This document shows, in pieces, positions 1 to 10,899 of a DNA stretch of 48,025 nucleotides. The notes under the pieces were generated by a model. The model was not told the DNA's origin, made no database searches, and worked only from the letters and a program-made list of their open reading frames with translations. The number at the start of each line of letters is the position of its first letter. The first letter of the stretch is position 1. The stretch is from Brugia malayi (lineage: Eukaryota; Nematoda; Chromadorea; Rhabditida; Onchocercidae). The DNA lies in NCBI RefSeq assembly GCF_000002995.4, contig NW_025062308.1:1-48025 (forward strand), written 5' to 3'. A program made the translations under genes and the position numbers.

Positions 1-142
1 GATGATTTATAGTCGAATGTTCGTCCACAACCGGGCACTTTGCATTTATAGATGAAGGGCTGACCGTGTGTTTTCCTATGTGTTACATATTCGTTGTAAC
101 TTTTTGCGATCACAGCACACCCGGGATAGTAGCTTCGTTCGC
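1..142 (-). CDS. C2H2 zinc-finger exon A, cut by window edge
   Basis: Partial minus-strand exon; the complete copy is at 23670-23869. It begins after a good acceptor (poly-T then TAG, at 143-144) with a two-base lead into the reading frame. The translation starts ERSYYPGC and continues through a first finger with the HRKTH histidine pair into a second finger, C-x4-C with GRTFDYK. The first finger lacks its first cysteine: the sister exons read Y-E-C-L/V-Y before the second cysteine, whereas here three codons are missing, so zinc binding by finger 1 is doubtful. C2H2 fingers usually bind nucleic acid in the nucleus; the target is unknown. It lies upstream of exon B in window coordinates and is a paralogue of exons B, C and D. 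Confidence 0.7.
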
Positions 143-447
143 CTAAAAAATTACTGTGTTATTTGTTTTTGCAATTTATATTTTATTATAGTGTTTGGCA
201 ACTAATTAAGTAATCTGATACAACTAATTAAGTGAACTACTAAAAAATTACTTCCATAAAATAATCCTAGCACATTCCATTTCAAATTATTTAGATCACA
301 AGAAGTTGCTTAGTTACAACAAAAAGTGTAATTGAGAATTTCTCCTTGTATTGTCACTGAGTGGTAACAAATAACACATTTCACATGCATTCTTTTTTCA
401 GTCTGACATATCTGTTTATCTGTTTAAAATTCTGCTAAATTTGCAAA
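143..447. other. Intron or intergenic gap between zinc-finger exons A and B
   Basis: AT-rich, no open frame of note. The part just downstream of exon B (about 340-447) is similar to the sequence downstream of exons A (about 23480-23600) and C (about 40850-40950), including a shared TTTTCAGxCTGACATA-like stretch. The duplicated unit therefore included 3' flanking DNA. Confidence 0.5.
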
Positions 448-716
448 CTAACAAGACTTTGTTTGGCAACGCCTTTTGTGATTTTGTAGTCCACTCTTGC
501 AGGTGAAGAATTTGTTACAGTACTCGCACTGAGGATGAGGTTCATGCGTTTGCTTGTGATTGCAAAATGATGCTTTGTGGTCAAATGTCCGCCCACAACC
601 GGGCACTCTACATTCATAGGTGAAGGGTTGATGCGTTTTCCTATGTGTTACATATTCGTTGTAATTTTTCGTGACCATAGTGCATCCGGGATAGAGACAT
701 TCATAATTTTCCTCAC
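448..716 (-). CDS. C2H2 zinc-finger terminal exon B (three fingers)
   Basis: The exon starts at 716 after a clear acceptor (a run of T then TAG) with a two-base lead, and ends at its own stop at 448-450. Residues from the acceptor read GEENYEC and then form three fingers. Finger 1 is C-x4-C-x12-H-x3-H (CLYPGC to HRKTH). Finger 2 is C-x4-C-x12-H-x3-H (CRVPGC to HKQTH). Finger 3 is C-x2-C-x12-H-x3-C (CEYC to HKRRC), a C2HC variant. The short linkers resemble ordinary tandem DNA-binding fingers. No initiator belongs to this exon: the upstream ATG at 748-750 lies before the acceptor. It must therefore be spliced to an upstream exon, possibly the one at 1006-1127, or be a processed remnant. All metal ligands are intact. 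The family is known; the specific gene is not recognised. Confidence 0.8.
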
Positions 717-1005
717 CTAAAAAAATGGAATTTGTTTTTGCAACTAACATTCTATTGTATGATTTGGTAGCTAATTAAGTAGTATAAGGAATAATCATGA
801 AAATATCAATAATACCATAAATATATAAAAAACTTTATCATATCACACTTGACTAGTTGTAATAATCTACGTGAGTTTACCTATTACAGTATAAGAATTG
901 TGGTAGTACATTTGCAGACATGGCTTCTTGTACTCTACGTTATGCTTTGCTCTGAAGCGTTTGCTTACCTGGTGTGACTCTAACTTATTTTAAAGCCGAG
1001 CTTAC
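717..1005. other. Probable intron upstream of zinc-finger exon B
   Basis: No long open frame. On the minus strand it contains a second donor-like CACCAG|GTAAGC near 963-968 and a TTAG acceptor a few bases before it. This allows a possible 11-base microexon that would correct the splice phase between the exon at 1006-1127 and exon B. That is inference only. Confidence 0.3.
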
Positions 1006-1127
1006 CTCCTCAATTTAACTATTTCAACACATTCAAAATCAGAGTCCACTTTTACTTCAAGTTGCTTGTGAATATGCTTATTTACATTATTAGCAAACCT
1101 GCCTCTAATTAGGACATCCTCCCTGAT
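1006..1127 (-). CDS. Possible upstream exon of zinc-finger gene
   Basis: An open minus-strand stretch runs from an acceptor-like site (TTTCTTTCTGTGACATCAG, just above 1127) to a consensus donor GTAAGC at 1000-1005. The translation reads about EDVLIRGRFANN, then VNKHIHKQLEVK, then ends EIVKLRR. The other two frames contain stops, so if it is coding only one frame works. That frame ends in phase 2, which does not match the two-base lead of the finger exons directly. The H-x-H spacing hints at a degenerate finger but cysteines are lacking. It could be a chance open frame; an identical copy lies at 24732-24853. Confidence 0.35.
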
Positions 1128-1246
1128 GTCACAGAAAGAAATATAGTATTATTTGAATTAAGGTGGAATTTTACATCATTTTTGCAATCTTTCAGATATA
1201 TATCCCTCCGAAAATCTGGTATTTTACTCTGTATAGCCCTTTTAGG

Positions 1247-1557
1247 ATTTATTCGACAGAATTCTCAAAAAAAAATATGTCTATTTCTTTAGGTACACTT
1301 GATGGAATTATGATATCGTCATTAATTCTGTTTTCTTTTAGAGAAAAAAGTTCAATGTATGTCCTTTTTTTACTGTGTTTTTCAAAGTATTTAGGGAGAT
1401 ACATATTAAGATACTCAGAATGTAGTTCTATACGATTTTTTTACTTATATTCTGGATTAAATATATATTTATTGCCATTTTGCTTAAGTTTACATGTTTT
1501 AAATTTACCGAGTTCAGTATTGAAATTTCCTGGTTCAATCTCAAAAGCAAGTGCCAT
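1247..1557 (-). pseudogene. Unrecognised protein remnant, probably Wolbachia-derived
   Basis: The minus strand from an ATG at 1555-1557 reads MALAFEIEPGNFNTELG and stays open, apart from one TAA at 1441-1443, to about 1247. It passes through a lysine-rich section (YLPKYFEKHSKKRTYIELF) and NDDIIIPSSVPKEID. The protein-like composition on both sides of a single stop, and its position against proS and acpS fragments, suggest a broken bacterial ORF. I do not recognise the family. The opposite strand carries a 168-codon open frame (1163-1669) which I regard as a shadow. Confidence 0.4.
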
Positions 1558-1622
1558 CGCCAATTGTTGTGTCCTCGCATTTGGTAAACGGACCGATTTT
1601 AGCACCAGGTCCTATTCTTACT
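1545..1622 (-). pseudogene. Fragment resembling a hexapeptide-repeat (left-handed beta-helix) transferase
   Basis: About 25 minus-strand codons read [20 protein letters not shown] followed by IGDGT, then a stop. The repeated I-G-x-G/F-x-x pattern at six-residue spacing is the hallmark of LbH acyl/acetyltransferases such as GlmU or DapD. Only about four turns are present. It abuts the proS fragment in opposite orientation at about 1623, so it marks a rearrangement junction in the nuwt. Which transferase it came from cannot be decided from so short a piece. Confidence 0.4.
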
Positions 1623-1626
1623 CCAG

Positions 1627-2004
1627 GGTTCGTATGGTATTGGGGTTTCAAGGCTCGTTGGTGCAATAATAGAAGCTTTCCATGATGATAAAGGAATTAC
1701 CTGGCCAGAAGCAGTGGCTCCTTTCAGGGTTGGGTTAATCAACTTACAGACAAAAACGGCTGAATATGTAGAGATTGAAAATAAAATATACAGTACTTTA
1801 AAAAGTGACGAAGTGTTTCATAATGATACAGAAGGAAGTATAGGAGTAAAATTTGCTAAGATGGACCTCATAGGCTTGCCATGGTAAATAATTGTTGGGA
1901 AGAAAGCAGTAAGTGAAAATATAATTGAAATAAAAATTAGAGCAACTGGAAAGGTAGAGGAAGTGCAGATTGAAGAAGCAATAAACTACTTTAACGTAAA
2001 ATGA
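1627..2004 (+). pseudogene. proS: Wolbachia-derived proS (prolyl-tRNA synthetase), C-terminal fragment with nonsense codon
   Basis: The protein of origin charges tRNA-Pro in the bacterial cytoplasm. The fragment opens in class II motif 3 ([20 protein letters not shown]) and continues into the anticodon-binding domain ([19 protein letters not shown], then [21 protein letters not shown]) and the C-terminal tail ending INYFNVK. The frame is continuous for 125 codons except for TAA at 1885-1887, where the family continues with a residue before IIVGKK. This looks like a single substitution, perhaps from CAA. The N-terminal two thirds, with motifs 1 and 2, are absent. Its TGA overlaps the acpS ATG (ATGA), the bacterial gene order and spacing being kept. 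Insertion in a nematode chromosome with decay makes a functional enzyme impossible. A second copy lies at 25353-25730 and a shorter scrap at 19148-19280. Confidence 0.88.
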
Positions 2005-2335
2005 TACGTGGTATCGGTACTGACATAGTATTTATACCAAGAATGCTAAGAATATTACAAAAATATGGGAAAAAATTCCTCAATAAAATCTATACCGAGC
2101 AGAAATAGAGATAAGCAGAAAATACAACAGCCAAGAAATGCAAGCAAAGTATCTTGCTAAACGCTTTGCAGCAAAGGAAGCCTTTGTTAAGGCGCTAGGT
2201 GGATTCAGCCATGGCATTATAATGAAAGATATAGAAATATACAATGACGTAAGAGGAAAGCCGCATCTTACTGTTAGCAAGAATTTCATCTTCAAAGACC
2301 ACATGATTCATCTTTCTCTCAGTGACGATTTTTAA
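2001..2335 (+). pseudogene. acpS: Wolbachia-derived acpS (holo-ACP synthase), frameshifted and 3'-truncated
   Basis: AcpS transfers phosphopantetheine from CoA to acyl carrier protein. The ATG at 2001 opens MIRGIGTDIVFIPRMLRILQ, which contains the metal-binding Asp of the GTDIV motif. The frame stops at 2106-2108 and resumes in another frame as [20 protein letters not shown], followed by the second signature [14 protein letters not shown] with its metal-binding Glu. One frameshift thus separates two good halves. The protein then reads to HLSLSDD and ends abruptly where satellite DNA begins (about 2330-2345). The missing C-terminus (GDCATAFVIICSSLP) survives, inverted, at 19029-19114. Start and frame agree with family length (about 120 residues). 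The duplicate is at 25727-26061. Confidence 0.88.
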
Positions 2336-2635
2336 TCTGAATTTAATCAATTTCCCTTCTCTAATATTAAAAAAAAACTTAGTTATTAAAGTTTATTTTC
2401 TTATTTATGTTGTCAATTGACCACACCGTAAGTGACATAGGTACGTATGCAACGCATAAAATTAATCAACTGAGTTCAAAATAACTAATTTTTTTTAAGC
2501 AATTGATATTTTTTAATAGTTTTAACATTTAATTAAAATCAAAATTGATAAAACTGGAGATTTTTCTCCCTTTAATATACAAAAGCTCTTGCAAATTATA
2601 AAATTTTCACCAAAATCAATTTTTAGATTTGAAAT

Positions 2636-2684
2636 AATGCTTAAGCCTAAGCCTAAATATACCCTAAGCCTAAGCCTAAGCATT
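2636..2684 (-). repeat. Interstitial telomere-like TTAGGC tract 1
   Basis: AGCCTA units (TTAGGC on the minus strand) split by TAAATATACCC and bounded by AATGCTTA and TAAGCATT, an exact 8-bp inverted repeat. Confidence 0.9.
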
Positions 2685-5358
2685 ATTTTATTATTTAAGA
2701 TGTCAAATGACAACAATGTATGTGACCAGTTCCCGCACTATGCGTATACAATAATCAATTTTTTTTTATTAAATGATTTTTTTTAATACTTTTAATATAT
2801 TTGAAATTAAATTTTGAGAATTGTAGGACTTCTTACCCAGTTTAGTATGCAAAACACCCGTACAAATTATGAGATTTTTGTAAATGTATTAATTAAATTT
2901 GAAATATAAATTAATTTTAATTGTAAGAATGAATTAAAATCGTGAAAAATTAAAAATTTAATTAATTCCGCTAATAAAATATTGATTGAAACTTAATTCC
3001 TAAAGTTTATTTTATTATTTTTGCTGGTCAATTAACCATGGTGTGTGTGACCAGTATCCATGCAATGCATATAAATTAATCAATTAAGCTCAAAATATCT
3101 CTTTGTTTTAAGGAATTGAAATTTTTCAATATTTTGTCATTTAACTAAAATAAATTTTTGGTATTATTAGAATTTATTTTATAGTTTAACATGCAAAATT
3201 CTAATAAATTATTGTTTTTTCATAAAATTTTAATTTCAAATAAAAATTAATTCCAATTGCAAGAATGAATTAAAACCGTTACAAATTAAAAATATAATTA
3301 ATTTTGCCTATCAAATATTAATTTAAGCTTAATTATTAAAGTTTATTTTATTATTTATGTTGCCAATTGACCACACCATAAATGACCAGTACCCATGCAA
3401 CGCTTATAAATTAATCAATTAAGCTCAAAATATCTAATTTTCTTTACGAATTGATATTTTTTAATAGTTTTAACACTTTAATTAAATTGAAATTTGACAA
3501 CACCGGCATTTATTTCATAGTTTAATATGCAAAAACTTTTACAAATTGCACAATTTTCTTAAATTATGGTATTTAAATTTGGAAAATAAATTAATTACAA
3601 TTGTAAGAATGAAATAAAACCGTGACAAACAAAGAATTTAATTAATTTTGCTAATAAAATATTGATTAAAAGTTATTTTTTAAAGTTTTTTTTTTAATAT
3701 TTTATGCTGACCAATTGACTACACCGCGATTGACCAGTACCTATGCAACGCTTATAAATTAATCAATCAAGTTCAAATTATCTAATTTTTTTGATGATTT
3801 GATTTTTTTAATATTTTAACATTTAATTAAAATGAGTTTTTGATATTGCCAGAATTTATTTTATAGTTTAACATGCAAAATTCTAATAAATTATTGTTCT
3901 TTCATAAAATTTAAATTTGAAATAAAAATTAATTTGATTTGTAAGAATGAATTAAAACCGTTACAAATTAAAAATATAATTAATTTTGCTAATAAAATAT
4001 TGATTAAAACTTAATTATTAAAGCTTATTTTATTATTTATGTTGCCAATTGACCACACCGTAACTGACCGTTACCCATGCAATGTATAAATTTAATCAAT
4101 TGAGTTCAAAATAACTAATTTTCTTTATGAATCGATATTTTTAAATTTTTTAACATTTAATTAAATTAAATTTTGACAAATCCGTGATTTATTTCATATT
4201 CCTAATAATTGCAGGATTTTCACAAAAATCGATATCTAAATTTGAAATCAAAATCAATTTTAATTGTTAGAATGAACTAGAACAGTGAAAAATAAAGAAT
4301 TTAATTATTTTTGCTACTGAAATGTCGTTCAGAATTTAATTATTAAAGTTTGTTTAATTATTTGTACTGATCAAATGAGCAACCGTAAGTGACCAGTTCC
4401 TATGCAATGCATAAAAATCAATCAATTAAGTTCAAATTATCAAATTTTTTTAATGATTTGATTTTTTTTTAATATTTTAACATATAATTAAAATGAGTTT
4501 TTGATATTGCCAGAATTTATTTTATAGTTTAACATGCAAAATTCTAATAAATTATTGTTTTTTCATAAAATTTGATATTTATATTTGAAATAAAAATTAA
4601 TTTTGATTGTAAGAATGAATTAAAATCGTGAAAAATTAAAAATTTAATTAATTTTGCTAATAAAATATTGATGAAAACTTAATTTCTGAAGTTTATTTTA
4701 TTATTTTTGCTGGTCAAATGACCACGATGTTGTGACCAGTATCTATGCAACGCTTATAAATTGGTCAATTAAGTTCAAATTATCCAATTTTTATCAAATG
4801 ACCAACCGTAAATGACCAGTATCCATGAAATGAATAAAAAATAATCAATTAAGTTCCATTTATCTAATTTTTTTTTTTATGAATTGATATTTTTCAATAT
4901 TCTAACATTTAATTAAATTAAATTTTGACAATTCCGGCATTAATTTTATAGTTTAATATACAAAACCCTGATAAATTATTGAATTTTCATAAAATTTGAT
5001 ATTTAGATTTGAAATAAAAATTAATTTCAATTGTAAGAATGAATTAAAACCGTGATAAAATAAAAATTTAATTAATTTTGCTAATCAAATATTGATTAAA
5101 ACTTAATTTTTAAAGTTTATTTTATTATTCACGCTGATCAATTCACCAACTGTAAATGACCAGTACCCATGCAATGCATATAAATTAATCAGTTAAGCTC
5201 AAAACATCTAACTTTTTTTAATGAATTGATATTTTTCAATATTTTAACATTTAATTAAAATCAAAATTGATAAGACTAGAAATTATTTCTTCGTTTAATA
5301 TACAAAAACTCTTGGAAATTATAAAATTTTCAGCACAATCAATTTTTAGATTTGAAAA

Positions 5359-5407
5359 AATGCTTAAGCCTAAGCCTAAGTACACCCTAAGCCTAAGCCT
5401 AAGCATT
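5359..5407 (-). repeat. Interstitial telomere-like TTAGGC tract 2
   Basis: Same architecture as tract 1, with the central interruption reading GTACACC instead of AATATACC. Confidence 0.9.
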
Positions 5408-6950
5408 ATTTTATTATTTAAGGTGTCAAATGACCACAATGTATGTGACAGTTCCCGCACTATGCGTATACAATAATCAATTTTTTTTTATTAAATGATT
5501 TTTTTTTAATACTTTTAACATCATTTGAAATTAAATTTTGATAATAGTAGGACTTCTTACCTAATTTAGTATGCAAATACCCGTACAAATTATGGGATTT
5601 TTATAAATGTATTATTTAAATTTGAAATATAAATTAATTTTAATTGTAAGAATGAATTAAAATCGTGAAAAATTAAAAATTTAATTAATTTCTAAAGTTG
5701 ATTTTATTATTTTTGCTGGTCAAATGACCACAATGTATGTGACCAGTACCTATGCAATGCACACAAATTAATCAATTAAGTTCAAATTATCTAATTTTTT
5801 AAATGATTCGATTTTTTTAAATATTCCAACATTTAATTAAAATGATTCTTTGATATTGCTGGAATTTATTTTATAGTTTAATATACAAAATCCTAACAAA
5901 TTATTGAATTTTCATAAAATTTGAAATTTAAATTTGAAATAAGAATTGATTTGAATTGTAAGAATGAATCAAAACCGTGATTAATTAAAAATGTAATTAA
6001 TTTTGCCTATCAAATATTAATTAAAACTTAATTATTAAGGTTTATTTTATTATTAATGTTGGTCAAATGACCACACCGTGAATAACTAGTACTATGGAAC
6101 GCTTATAAATTAATCAGTTAAGCTCAAATTATCTATTTTTTTTTTTCTAAACAATTGATATTTATATTATTTTAACATTTAATTAAAAGAAATTTTGACA
6201 ATACAGGGATTCATCTTACTGTTTAATATACAAAACTCTAATAAATCATTAAATTTTCACAGAATTTGATATTTAAATTTGAAATAAAAATTAATTTGAA
6301 TTGTAAGAATGAATTAAAACCGTGATAAATTAAAAATTTAATCAATTCCGCTAGTCAAATATTGATTGAAACTTAATTTTTAAAGTTTATTTAGTTATTT
6401 ATGCTGATCAAATGAGCAACCGTAAATGACCAGTACTTATGCAATGCATATAAATTGATCAATTAAGCTCGAAATATCTAACTTTTTTTAATAAATATAT
6501 ATTTTTCAACAGTTTTAACATTTAATTAAAGTAAAATTTGATATTACTAGAAATTATTTCGTAGTCTAATATACAAAAAAGGCTTTGATTCATTGCAAAT
6601 CATAAAATTTTCATAAAATTCGATCTTAAAATTTCAAACAAAAACTAATTTTAGCTGCAGAAATGAATTAAATCTACGACAAATTAAAAATCTTATTAAT
6701 TTCACCTCTCGAATATTAAAAAAAAAACTTAGTTATTAAAGTTTATTTTCTTATTACGTATGCAACGCATAAAATTAAATAACTGAATTCAAAATAACTA
6801 ATTTTTTTTAAGGTATTGATATTTTTTAATAGTTTTAGCATTTAATTAAAATCAAAATTGAAAAAAACTAGAGATTTCTTCTCCCTTTAATATACAAAAG
6901 CTCTTGCAAATTATAAAATTTTCACCAAAATCAATTTTTAGATTTGAAAT

Positions 6951-6999
6951 AATGCTTAAGCCTAAGCCTAAATATACCCTAAGCCTAAGCCTAAGCATT
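6951..6999 (-). repeat. Interstitial telomere-like TTAGGC tract 3
   Basis: Identical in layout to tract 1; lies in higher-order unit 1. Confidence 0.9.
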
Positions 7000-9570
7000 A
7001 TTTCATTATTTAAGATGTCAAATGACAACAATGTATGTGACCAGTTCCCGCACTATGCGTATACAATAATCAATTTTTTTTTATTAAATGATTTTTTTTA
7101 GTACTTTTAATATATTTGAAATTAAATTTTGAGAATTGTAGGACTTCTTACCCAGTTTAGTATGCAAAACACCCGTACAAATTATGAGATTTTTATAAAT
7201 GTATTATTTAAATTTGAAATATAAATTAATTTTAATTGTAAGAATGAATTAAAATCGTGAAAAATTAAAAATTTAATTAATTTCTAAAGTTGATTTTATT
7301 ATTTTTGCTGGTCAAATGACCACGGTGTGTGTGACCAGTACCTTGCAACGCAATAAAATTCAATCAATTAAGTACAAAATATCTATTTTTTTAATGATTT
7401 GATATTTTTTAATATTTTAACAATTATTTAAAATTAGTTTTTGATATTGCTGGAATTTATTTTGTAGATTAATATGAAAATTCTAGAAAATTAACGAATT
7501 TTCATATAAATTAAATTTTAAATTTGAAATAAAAATTATTTATAACTGTGAGAATGAATTGAAACCGTAAAAAATTAAAAATTTAAATTGTTTTGCTAAT
7601 TAAATATTGATTAAAACTTAATTATTAAAGTTCATTTTAAAATTTATGCTGGACAAATGACCACAATGTATGACCACAACAAATTAATCAATAAAGTTCA
7701 AAACAACCATTTTTTTTTAATGAATTGATATTTTACAATATTTTAACATTTATTTAAAATAAATTTTTGGTATTATTAGAAATTATTTTATAGTTTAACA
7801 TGTAAAATTCTAATAAATTATTGTTTTTTCAAAAAATTTAAATTTTAAGTTTGAAATATAAATTAAGTTTAATTGTAAGAATGAATTAAAATCGTGAAAA
7901 ATTAAAAATTTAATTAATTCCGCTAATAAAATATTGATTGAAACTTAATTCCTAAAGTTTATTTTATTATTTTTGCTGGTGAAATGACCACGATGTATGT
8001 GACCAGTACCTACGCAACGCATAAAATTCAATCAATTAAGTACAAAATATCTATCTTTTTTTTAATGTTTTGATATTTTTTGATATTTTAATATTTAATT
8101 AAGATTAAATTTGATAATAGCAGGGTTTTTTTCCCAATTTATTATGCAAAAATTCTTACAAATAATAGGATTTTCACAAAAATCAATTTTAAATTTGAAT
8201 TAAAAATTAGCATTAATTGTAAAAATGAGTTAGGTGTATGACTAATTAAAAATTTTATTATATTTTCACAACCGAAATTTTAATCAAAATTCAAAAATTA
8301 AAATCTATTTAATTGTTTTTGCTGGTCAAATGACCACAATGTATGTGACCAGTATCTATGCAACGTTTATAAATTAATCAATTAAGTTCAAAATATCTAT
8401 TTTTTTTTAAAGAATTGATTTTTTTTTAATATTTCAACATTTAATTAAAATGATTCTTTGATATTGCTAGAATTTATTTCATAGTTTAACATCCAAATTC
8501 TAGTAAATTAACGAATTTTCATAAAATTTAAATTTTAAATTTGAAATAAAAATCAATTATAATTGTGAGAATGAATTAAAATCGTGAAAAATTAAAAATT
8601 TAATTAATTTTGCTTCTAAAATATCATTCAGAACTCAATTTCTAAACTTGATTTTATTATTTTTTCTGGTCAAATGACCACAATGTATGTGACCAGTACC
8701 TATGCAATGCACACAAATTAATCAATTGAGTTCAAATTATCTATTTTTTTTTTTCTAAACAATTGATATTTATAATATTTTAACATTTAATTAAAAGAAA
8801 TTTTGACAATACAGGGATTCATCTTACTGTTTAATATACAAAACTCTAATAAATCATTAAATTTTCACAGAATTTGATATTTAAATTTGAAATAAAAATT
8901 AAATGAGTTAGGTGTATGACTAATTAAAAATTTTATTATATTTTCACAACTGAAATTTTAATCAAAATTTAAAAATTAAAATTTATTTAATTGTTTTTGC
9001 TGGTCAAATGACCACAATGTATGTGACCAGTATCTATGCAACGTTTATAAATTAATCAATTAAGTTCAAAATATCTATTTTTTTTTAAAGAATTGATTTT
9101 TTTTTAATATTTCAACATTTAATTAAAATGATTCTTTGATATTGCTAGAATTTATTTCATAGTTTAACATCCAAATTCTAGTAAATTAACGAATTTTCAT
9201 AAAATTTAAATTTTAAATTTGAAATAAAAATCAATTATAATTGTGAGAATGAATTAAAATCGTGAAAAATTAAAAATTTAATTAATTTTGCTTCTAAAAT
9301 ATCATTCAGAACTCAATTTCTAAACTTGATTTTATTATTTTTTCTGGTCAAATGACCACAATGTATGCGACCAGTACCTATGCAATGCACACAAATTAAT
9401 CAATTGAGTTCAAAATAACTAATTTTTTTTAAGCAATTGATATTTTTTAATAGTTTTAACATTTAATTAAAATCAAAATTGATAAAACTAGAAATTATTT
9501 TCCCGTTTAATATACAAAAACTTTTGGAAATTATAAAATTTTCACCAAAATTAATTTTTAGATTTGAAAT

Positions 9571-9602
9571 AATGCTTAAGCCTAAGCCTAAGCCTAAGCA
9601 TT
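9571..9602 (-). repeat. Interstitial telomere-like TTAGGC tract 4 (uninterrupted)
   Basis: A shorter, perfect run of AGCCTA units with no central interruption, still bounded by AATGCTTA and TAAGCATT. Confidence 0.9.
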
Positions 9603-10850
9603 ATTTTATTATTTAAAATGTCAAATGACCACAATGTATGTGACCAGTACCTATGCAATGCACACAAATTAATCAATTAAGTTCAAATTATCTAATTTTT
9701 TAAATGATTCGATTTTTTTAAATATTCCAACATTTAATTAAAATGATTCTTTGATATTGCTGGAATTTATTTTATAGTTTAATATACAAAATCCTAACAA
9801 ATTATTGAATTTTCATAAAATTTGAAATTTAAATTTGAAATAAGAATTGATTTGAATTGTAAGAATGAATCAAAACCGTGATTAATTAAAAATGTAATTA
9901 ATTTTGCCTATCAAATATTAATTAAAACTTAATTATTAAGGTTTATTTTATTATTAATGTTGGTCAAATGACCACACCGTGAATAACTAGTACTATGGAA
10001 CGCTTATAAATTAATCAGTTAAGCTCAAATTATCTATTTTTTTTTTCTAAACAATTGATATTTATATTATTTTAACATTTAATTAAAATAAATTTTGACA
10101 ATACAGGGATTCATCTTACTGTTTAATATACAAAACTCTAATAAATCATTAAATTTTCACAGAATTTGATATTTAAATTTGAAATAAAAATTAATTTGAA
10201 TTGTAAGAATGAATTAAAACCGTGATAAATTAAAAATTTAATCAATTCCGCTAGTCAAATATTGATTGAAACTTAATTTTTAAAGTTTATTTAGTTATTT
10301 ATGCTGATCAAATGAGCAACCGTAAATGACCAGTACTTATGCAATGCATATAAATTGATCAATTAAGCTCGAAATATCTAACTTTTTTTAATAAATATAT
10401 ATTTTTCAACAGTTTTAACATTTAATTAAAGTAAAATTTGATATTACTAGAAATTATTTCGTAGTCTAATATACAAAAAAGGCTTTGATTCATTGCAAAT
10501 CATAAAATTTTCATAAAATTCGATCTTAAAATTTCAAACAAAAACTAATTTTAGCTGCAGAAATGAATTAAATCTACGACAAATTAAAAATCTTATTAAT
10601 TTCACCTCTCGAATATTAAAAAAAAAACTTAGTTATTAAAGTTTATTTTCTTATTACGTATGCAACGCATAAAATTAAATAACTGAATTCAAAATAACTA
10701 ATTTTTTTTAAGGTATTGATATTTTTTAATAGTTTTAGCATTTAATTAAAATCAAAATTGAAAAAAACTAGAGATTTCTTCTCCCTTTAATATACAAAAG
10801 CTCTTGCAAATTATAAAATTTTCACCAAAATCAATTTTTAGATTTGAAAT

Positions 10851-10899
10851 AATGCTTAAGCCTAAGCCTAAATATACCCTAAGCCTAAGCCTAAGCATT
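10851..10899 (-). repeat. Interstitial telomere-like TTAGGC tract 5
   Basis: Counterpart of tract 3 in higher-order unit 2. Confidence 0.9.

Larger units (their letters stand above)
5722..9621. repeat. Higher-order satellite repeat, unit 1 (about 3.9 kb)
   Basis: The sequence from ATGACCACAATGTATGTGAC with the downstream ATGATTCGATTTTTTTAAAT recurs at about 9622 and 13522, an offset of 3900 then about 3896. Each unit holds about 12 monomers, two TTAGGC-containing monomers, and an internal direct duplication of about 679 bp (markers GAGTTAGGTGTATGACTAAT at about 8226 and 8904). Confidence 0.9.

Noticed and set aside
1163..1669. 168-codon plus-strand ORF (and its copy at 24889-25395)
   Set aside because: Better protein-like readings lie on the opposite strand and in the proS frame, and the ORF crosses a rearrangement junction, so it is a chance open frame.
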